From NCBI RefSeq assembly GCF_020084865.1, contig NZ_CP071953.1:2728001-2792000 (forward strand): a DNA stretch of 64,000 nucleotides, given 5' to 3'. The notes beneath the pieces were generated by a model. The model searched no databases and was not told the origin of the DNA. It worked only from the letters and a program-made list of their open reading frames with translations. Origin of the DNA: Candidatus Kaistella beijingensis (GTDB taxonomy: Bacteria > Bacteroidota > Bacteroidia > Flavobacteriales > Weeksellaceae). Of the stretch, positions 59,783 through 64,000 are shown piece by piece. The first letter of the stretch is position 1; every line of letters begins with the position of its first letter. The position numbers and the translations under genes are program-made.

Positions 59783-61153
59783 ATGAACATGAACAAAAAC
59801 ATGAAATTCGTCCTTATTTTGACTTTAATCCTTGGATTTTTCAGCATCAAGCTCAATGCACAGCTGAAATCGGGAGATTTGGTGGACGGAATTGCAGCAG
59901 TGGTAGGAGACGAAATTATTTTGGAATCTGATATTGAAGATCAGGCAAATTATACAAAACAGCAGGGAGCAGATGTGTCGAACAGATGCGAATTTTTGGA
60001 AGGTATCATCAGCAACAAACTGATGATTTATGAAGCAAAAAGAGATACGCTGATTGAAAACCGTTCTGCTGCAATCAAAGAAAATGCAACAGCAAAATAT
60101 AACCAAATTTTAGGGCAGTTTCCCGATGAAAAAACGATGCTCGCCACATACAAGTTCCGTACTTCATACGAAATGAAAAATGCCATCGAGAAAATTGACA
60201 CCGACAATTATTACGGGCAGATGAAATTTGGTAGAATAACGGATAAGGCCGATGTAACACCAAACGAGGTGACCGATTTCTTCAATACATACAAATACCA
60301 GCTTCCGGAAGTTAAAGATGAGGTTTCTATTTCCCAGATCATGATGTATCCTAAACTCACCAATGCTCACAAAGATGAAATCATTGCGAGACTGAAAAAA
60401 ATTAAGGACGACATACAGAAAGGCGAATCATTCGAAAGTCAGGCAAGAATTTACTCGGAAGATCCAGGTTCAGCGGCAAACGGAGGACTTTACAAAAATA
60501 TTTCTAAAGGGAAAATGGTAAAACCTTTTGAAGCTGCGGCACTTAACTTGCAGGAAGGTGAAATTTCGGATCCAGTAGAATCTGAGTTCGGTTATCACCT
60601 CATTCAGCTTGTAAAAAAATCAGGTAAGATTTATGATGCAAGACACATTCTCTTGAAAGCAGATCCAAATGCAGATGAAATTGCCTCGGCAAAAAAAGAG
60701 TTAGACAGTATAAGAACTTTAATTATCGAGGGAAAATTGAGCTTCAAAGATGCTGCATACCGATTTTCCGACGATAAAAAAACCAAGTTCAATGCAGGGA
60801 TTATCACTTCGGAAGATGGTTCAGACAAAATTGAAAAGCTGAATCTTCCGCCAACCATTTCCTATCAAATTGCAGGACTGAACAAAGGTGACATTACCGA
60901 GGTTTTTCAGAACGATGTTCAGGACCGAAAAGCTGTTACAATTATTAAAATTGATGATATAATTCCAGCCCACAAACTTGACATTACTACTGATTACGAC
61001 AGGATAAAGCAAATGGCGCTGAATAAAAAGAAGAACGAGATGGTAGAAAAATGGGTGAAAGAAAAACTCCCAAACGTTTTTGTCTCTATCGACAACAGAT
61101 ACAAAGACTGTACTTTCAAAACCGATTGGCGAAAAGCTGAAACATCCAAATAA
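59783..61153 (+). CDS. surA: SurA-like peptidyl-prolyl isomerase
   Basis: A 456-residue periplasmic chaperone (signal peptide about 1-26, ending LNAQ). SurA N-domain DGIAAVVGDEIILESDIEDQ, two parvulin blocks (ISQIMMYPKLTNAHKDEII...SEDPGSAANGGLYKNISKGKMVKPFEAAALNLQEGEISDPVESEFGYHLIQLVKKSG and ARHILLKADPNADEI...), C-terminal DGSDKIEKLNLPP. It delivers barrel proteins to the BAM complex. Its terminator has been split by an IS element. Confidence 0.92.
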   Translation: MNMNKNMKFVLILTLILGFFSIKLNAQLKSGDLVDGIAAVVGDEIILESDIEDQANYTKQQGADVSNRCEFLEGIISNKLMIYEAKRDTLIENRSAAIKENATAKYNQILGQFPDEKTMLATYKFRTSYEMKNAIEKIDTDNYYGQMKFGRITDKADVTPNEVTDFFNTYKYQLPEVKDEVSISQIMMYPKLTNAHKDEIIARLKKIKDDIQKGESFESQARIYSEDPGSAANGGLYKNISKGKMVKPFEAAALNLQEGEISDPVESEFGYHLIQLVKKSGKIYDARHILLKADPNADEIASAKKELDSIRTLIIEGKLSFKDAAYRFSDDKKTKFNAGIITSEDGSDKIEKLNLPPTISYQIAGLNKGDITEVFQNDVQDRKAVTIIKIDDIIPAHKLDITTDYDRIKQMALNKKKNEMVEKWVKEKLPNVFVSIDNRYKDCTFKTDWRKAETSK

Positions 61154-61171
61154 AAAAAATCTCTGCAACTT
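61153..61171 (+). terminator. Left arm of the surA terminator, cut by an IS
   Basis: AAAAAAATCTCTGCAA is the left arm of a hairpin whose right arm TTGCAGAGATTTTTTTT continues at 62600-62615. Removing the IS and one target copy restores an 11-bp stem with a T run, a bidirectional terminator for surA and the convergent 62631-63062 gene. Confidence 0.85.
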
Positions 61172-61199
61172 TAGACTGCACCCAAAAGTTTAGACAAAA

Positions 61200-62000
61200 T
61201 TAAACAATATTATTAAAGGAAAGAGTTCGGTACTGTACCGGGCTCTTTCCTTTTAAATTAAGCCTTATTCTGTCGTTGTTGTAATAATCAATGTATTCTT
61301 TTATTTCTTTCCTGAGTTCGTCGATAGAACCAAACTTTTTGGTATAAAACATTTCAGACTTCAATGTTCCGAAGAAATTTTCGATTATGGCATTGTCCAG
61401 ACAGTTCCCTTTTCGGGACATACTTTGAACAATTCCTTTTTCTTTTAATATATTTTGATAAGCTTTCATTTGATATTGCCAACCTTGGTCTGAATGTAAA
61501 ATGATGTTTTCTGTATTTTTAATTTTCTTTAAACCCTTTTTCAGCATATCTGTAATCTGTGCAAAGACAGGCCTTTCTGAGAGATTATAGCTGATGATTT
61601 CACCGTTGAATAAATCGATTATCGGAGATAAATAGAGCTTATTTCCCGAGACATTAAATTCCGTTACATCGGTTGCCCACTTCGTGTTCGGCTGGTCGGC
61701 TTTGAAATTTCTTTTCAAAATATTGGGTGCTATTTTTCCTTGTTCTCCACGGTAAGATTTGTATTTCTTTACCCGTATAATGCTTTTCAGTCCTAGCGAT
61801 TTCATTAATCTCAATACTGTTTTATGATTGATAATAATTCCTTTATCTCTCATTGTCAAAGTAATACGCCGGTATCCAAACCTTCCTTTGTGTTGATGAT
61901 AAATCTGTTTTATCATTGTTTTTACGTCCGAATATTTGTCGGTTTGAGCCTTGTTTTGATGATAATAGAAACTGCTTCTCGCCATCCCGGTACAATCCAA
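61200..62000 (-). CDS. IS3-family transposase OrfB (DDE integrase core)
   Basis: A 266-residue frame, normally translated as an OrfAB fusion by -1 frameshifting at the A_AAA_AAG heptamer (62084-62078); the listed TTG start is only the first start-like codon. The -1 frame is continuous back to the slip site, reading QKEQAKAIEELRPKYNLSV before LDCTGMARSSFYYH. Catalytic triad: Asp in WATDVTEFN, Asp in LHSDQGWQYQ and Glu in DNAIIENFFGTLKSE, with an HTH_21 segment (KGRFGYRRITLTMRDKG). Confidence 0.93.
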   Translation of the reverse strand: MDCTGMARSSFYYHQNKAQTDKYSDVKTMIKQIYHQHKGRFGYRRITLTMRDKGIIINHKTVLRLMKSLGLKSIIRVKKYKSYRGEQGKIAPNILKRNFKADQPNTKWATDVTEFNVSGNKLYLSPIIDLFNGEIISYNLSERPVFAQITDMLKKGLKKIKNTENIILHSDQGWQYQMKAYQNILKEKGIVQSMSRKGNCLDNAIIENFFGTLKSEMFYTKKFGSIDELRKEIKEYIDYYNNDRIRLNLKGKSPVQYRTLSFNNIV

Positions 62001-62026
62001 TAATACGGACAGATTGTATTTAGGCC

Positions 62027-62551
62027 TTAACTCTTCGATGGCTTTTGCTTGTTCTTTTTGAGAGTTAAGGCGTCTAACTTTTTTAGAAAATCGATTTCGG
62101 CTCGCAGTCTTTCATTTTCCAGTAACAATTCTTCTTCCCTGGTCAATGGTTTGCCAGACTTTTTCTTTTTACGTTGGTAATCGCTCATAATTGCTGGTCT
62201 TCCTTTGGGTTTATTCTGTAACCCTAAAATACCACTTTTTTCGTAAGCGCTCCGCCAATTGGTGATGCTGGATTCTGCAGCGATATTAAACCGTGCAGCA
62301 GCTTGCTTTAGAGATAAGTCTTGTGCCTTGATCGTTTCCAAAACTCTTAACTTAAATTTTACGTCATAACGGCGATTGCTTCTGCGTTGCAGTCCTTCAA
62401 TTCCGTACAAATCATAAAACCTTTTCCATTTGCGAACAACCGTCGCATCCAAACCTACTTCCTGTGCCAAAGAGTGGATCGACAGATCATTTTTCTTAAT
62501 CTTCTCCACACAACTCACCTTAAATTCTAAACTATACTTTGATTCTCCCAT
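62027..62551 (-). CDS. IS3-family transposase OrfA (helix-turn-helix)
   Basis: A 174-residue DNA-binding protein with two HTH repeats (LSIHSLAQEVGLDATVVRKWKRFYDLYG and LKQAAARFNIAAESSITNWRSAYEKSG) and a leucine-zipper-like tail (LTREEELLLENERLRAEIDFLKKLDAL) that joins to OrfB by frameshifting. ATG at 62551. Confidence 0.93.
   Translation of the reverse strand: MGESKYSLEFKVSCVEKIKKNDLSIHSLAQEVGLDATVVRKWKRFYDLYGIEGLQRRSNRRYDVKFKLRVLETIKAQDLSLKQAAARFNIAAESSITNWRSAYEKSGILGLQNKPKGRPAIMSDYQRKKKKSGKPLTREEELLLENERLRAEIDFLKKLDALTLKKNKQKPSKS
62078..62084 (-). promoter_or_regulatory. Programmed -1 frameshift heptamer A_AAA_AAG
   Basis: In OrfA frame the codons are CTA AAA AAG; slippage by -1 enters the OrfB frame, which is open from here through the OrfB catalytic domain. 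This is the classic IS3-family signal. Confidence 0.8.
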
Positions 62552-62630
62552 AATAAAAATGCCCCTAAAAAGTGTCTAACTTTTTGGGGGCAGTCCACTT
62601 GCAGAGATTTTTTTTAAGCCTAATCAAAGA

Positions 62631-63062
62631 TTATTTTTCTTTCAACTCAACAGTATATTTTAGTTTCTCAAGTTTTTTTTCAAGTTTTCTAATGTCGCCT
62701 TCAATATCAATCATTTTATTGTTGCTGCGTTCCAAATCTTTGTTCGCAGATTCGGTTAGCTTTAGGATTTTGGCTGCATTTTTTGCGTCCTTTGCAGTGT
62801 CTTTTGGGTCTTTGGAAGGGTGGTAGTCATCAGTTTCATTGTCCGATTTCTTATTCAAACTTGCAACTGATGCCTGTATTTTGGTGTTGTTTTGTTTCTC
62901 TTTTTCCCAATCGATTTTTTTATCCATCAAATCAGCATTAAGTTTTAGAACCTCAGACTGTTGTTTCATAACGTTGATGTCATTTTCCTGGGCTTTCGCA
63001 TTAAAGGAAATCAGGGTAAAAGACAGAACCAACGCAGATGAAGTAAGCAAATTTTTAATCAT
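62631..63062 (-). CDS. Exported coiled-coil protein of unknown function
   Basis: A 143-residue protein with a signal peptide (about 1-24, ending FNAKAQ). Helical, charged sequence (VMKQQSEVLKLNADLMDKKIDWEKE, then KKLEKLKYTVELKEK) with a Asp/Lys-rich middle (YHPSKDPKDTAKDAKNAAK). Heptad-like leucines suggest a coiled-coil. Not recognised. It converged on surA before the IS insertion. Confidence 0.6.
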   Translation of the reverse strand: MIKNLLTSSALVLSFTLISFNAKAQENDINVMKQQSEVLKLNADLMDKKIDWEKEKQNNTKIQASVASLNKKSDNETDDYHPSKDPKDTAKDAKNAAKILKLTESANKDLERSNNKMIDIEGDIRKLEKKLEKLKYTVELKEK

Positions 63063-63150
63063 TTTATTAAAGTATTAGAGTACAAAACTAATTTAAAAAT
63101 GAATACGATTTTTATTTTGATTAAAATAATTTAGGATTTCTTTAAACAAA

Positions 63151-63176
63151 AAAATCCTGAAAAAATTCAGGATTTT
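63151..63176 (-). terminator. Terminator of the 63198-63440 gene
   Basis: Stem AAAATCCTGAA / TTCAGGATTTT with a 4-nt loop; on the minus strand it is followed by a long T run. Confidence 0.85.
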
Positions 63177-63197
63177 CATTCGTTCGAATCAATTTTT

Positions 63198-63440
63198 TTA
63201 TTTGTTTCCGCCGCCTCTCGCAACCAATGCAATTAGAACGATCAAAACCAATGCACCAATCACCCAAATTAGCGGATTGCTCATCCAGTCACCTCCCATT
63301 GCATCGCCGGTTTTGTTCATGTCAACATCAACTTTCAAATCTGGAGCTTTTTCCTGTGCTTTTACTAGGATTGTTGCTACGTTTGCCATTACAGCCAAAA
63401 CCAACATCTGAACTTTTGAAGATAAATTTGCGCGTGTCAT
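63198..63440 (-). CDS. Small membrane protein with Gly-rich C-terminus
   Basis: An 80-residue protein with an N-terminal signal-like segment (MLVLAVMANVATILVKAQ) and a C-terminal membrane helix (PLIWVIGALVLIVLIALVARGGGNK). The short acidic linker (DLKVDVDMNKTGDAMGGDW) lies between. Unknown function; clean start and own terminator support it as real. Confidence 0.6.
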   Translation of the reverse strand: MTRANLSSKVQMLVLAVMANVATILVKAQEKAPDLKVDVDMNKTGDAMGGDWMSNPLIWVIGALVLIVLIALVARGGGNK

Positions 63441-63529
63441 AATTTTATTTTTTTTAGTGTTATAAAACTTACTTACCTAAAAGTGTACCAAAACAAATTA
63501 TCTTTATTAAAAATGTATAATTTTTGATA

Positions 63530-64000
63530 TTAAAGTCTGAATTCCATTACATAGTCGTCCATCACAAAACCGTCGCCAATGTCCAAAACCAATTCATCAT
63601 AAACCGTGAAACCTTGCGATTGGTAAACGTTTTTAGCATGGTTGGCTTTATTCACGTTCAAAATAATTCTGTTATCGGTAGTTGCAGAAACTTTTTCCTT
63701 TAAAAGTTCAATGGCAGCTTTTCCCAATCCTTTTCCTTTCATTTCAGGAAGCAGATAAACGCGGTGAAGTTTGGTGGTTTTTTCTTCGTAATGATGTTCA
63801 AAGCCGATAAATCCTGCAGGAATTTCTTCATTAAAAATTAAATGATAATGATAATTCGGATTTTCCATCTGACTCGAAATTTCTTCTACCGAATACATTG
63901 TGGAAAGCATGTAATCAATTTGTTCCTGCGAAATAATTCCCACATAAGCAGAATTCCACGATATTTTTGCCAATTCGCGGATGAGTTCGATATCGTTTTT
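63530..64000 (-). CDS. GNAT-family N-acetyltransferase, N-terminus cut by window edge
   Basis: The open frame continues past the right edge with residues DIELIRELAKISWNSAY and no start codon in view, so the listed range is partial. The GNAT motif A is GKGLGKAAIELLKE within YLLPEMKGKGLGKAAIELL, and VNKANHAKNVYQSQGF is the C-terminal AcCoA-binding helix region. Substrate unknown. Confidence 0.85.
   Translation of the reverse strand, partial: KNDIELIRELAKISWNSAYVGIISQEQIDYMLSTMYSVEEISSQMENPNYHYHLIFNEEIPAGFIGFEHHYEEKTTKLHRVYLLPEMKGKGLGKAAIELLKEKVSATTDNRIILNVNKANHAKNVYQSQGFTVYDELVLDIGDGFVMDDYVMEFRL

Larger units (their letters stand above)
61172..62597 (-). mobile_element. IS3-family insertion sequence (IS150-like), 1426 bp
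   Basis: Bounded by 25-bp imperfect inverted repeats: TAGACTGCACCC... left and TGGACTGCCCCC... right (reverse complement), with 21/25 matches. It is flanked by a direct repeat CTT at 61169-61171 and 62598-62600 (or ACTT, as the border base is ambiguous). Carries OrfA and OrfB on the minus strand with a programmed frameshift heptamer between them. Both genes look intact, so it may be active. Confidence 0.92.

Overview
The window looks like a stretch of chromosome from a flavobacterium of the Chryseobacterium/Kaistella group (Bacteroidota, Weeksellaceae). The phylum-level call rests on several things read in the sequence: low GC; TAnnTTTG -7 promoter boxes, often close to the start codon; no clear Shine-Dalgarno signals; two secreted proteins with type IX secretion (T9SS) C-terminal sorting domains; a GldD lipoprotein; DUF4846, DUF5606 and DUF4256 proteins; and a 29-residue, very basic protein encoded just after an HU gene. 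The genus is inferred from the general look of the proteins and was not tested.

Layout. 0.1-13 kb is envelope and secreted biology: an FtsX/LolC-type permease divergent from a NamZ-type muramidase, a 1077-residue outer-membrane barrel, two tandem T9SS substrates (the first broken by a stop codon), a protease-like protein fused to a barrel, DUF4846, YceI and a FrnE/DsbA oxidoreductase. 13-21 kb is mostly housekeeping: an AEC transporter, a UMP synthase fused in the eukaryotic order (OPRT-OMPDC), a serine hydrolase, SixA, RuvX-Def-DUF5606 and MazG. 21-29 kb is a long minus-strand efflux operon (TetR, TolC, HlyD lipoprotein, two ABC ATPases, two ABC-2 permeases) resembling E. coli ybhGFSR, but with ybhF split into two genes. 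29-38 kb holds acyl-CoA ligase and dehydrogenase, DUF3108, a ferredoxin reductase/ferredoxin pair separated by a nested palindrome, PepD and a LURP-one-like protein. 38.5-43.3 kb is recR followed by a four-gene glycan-assembly cluster. 43-55 kb contains SecG, an orphan receiver, a UvrD/PcrA helicase, a DUF3037 + HipA-like kinase pair, UbiB, RlmH, YihY, RNase G, and HU with the 29-residue gene. 55-61 kb runs mutY, gldD, a PfkB kinase and two PpiC/SurA chaperones. 61.2-62.6 kb is a complete IS3-family element, inserted into the loop of the terminator that follows surA. The right end has two small exported or membrane proteins and a GNAT gene cut by the window edge.

No tRNA, rRNA, CRISPR array, prophage or recognised defence island was seen. 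The most unusual features are the IS that split a terminator, the nonsense-interrupted T9SS substrate, the eukaryote-type UMP synthase, the protease-like protein that lacks its zinc-binding motif but keeps a barrel, the overlapping HipA-like kinase/DUF3037 pair, and a rich set of intergenic short-word and palindromic repeats, including one tandem 16-bp array.
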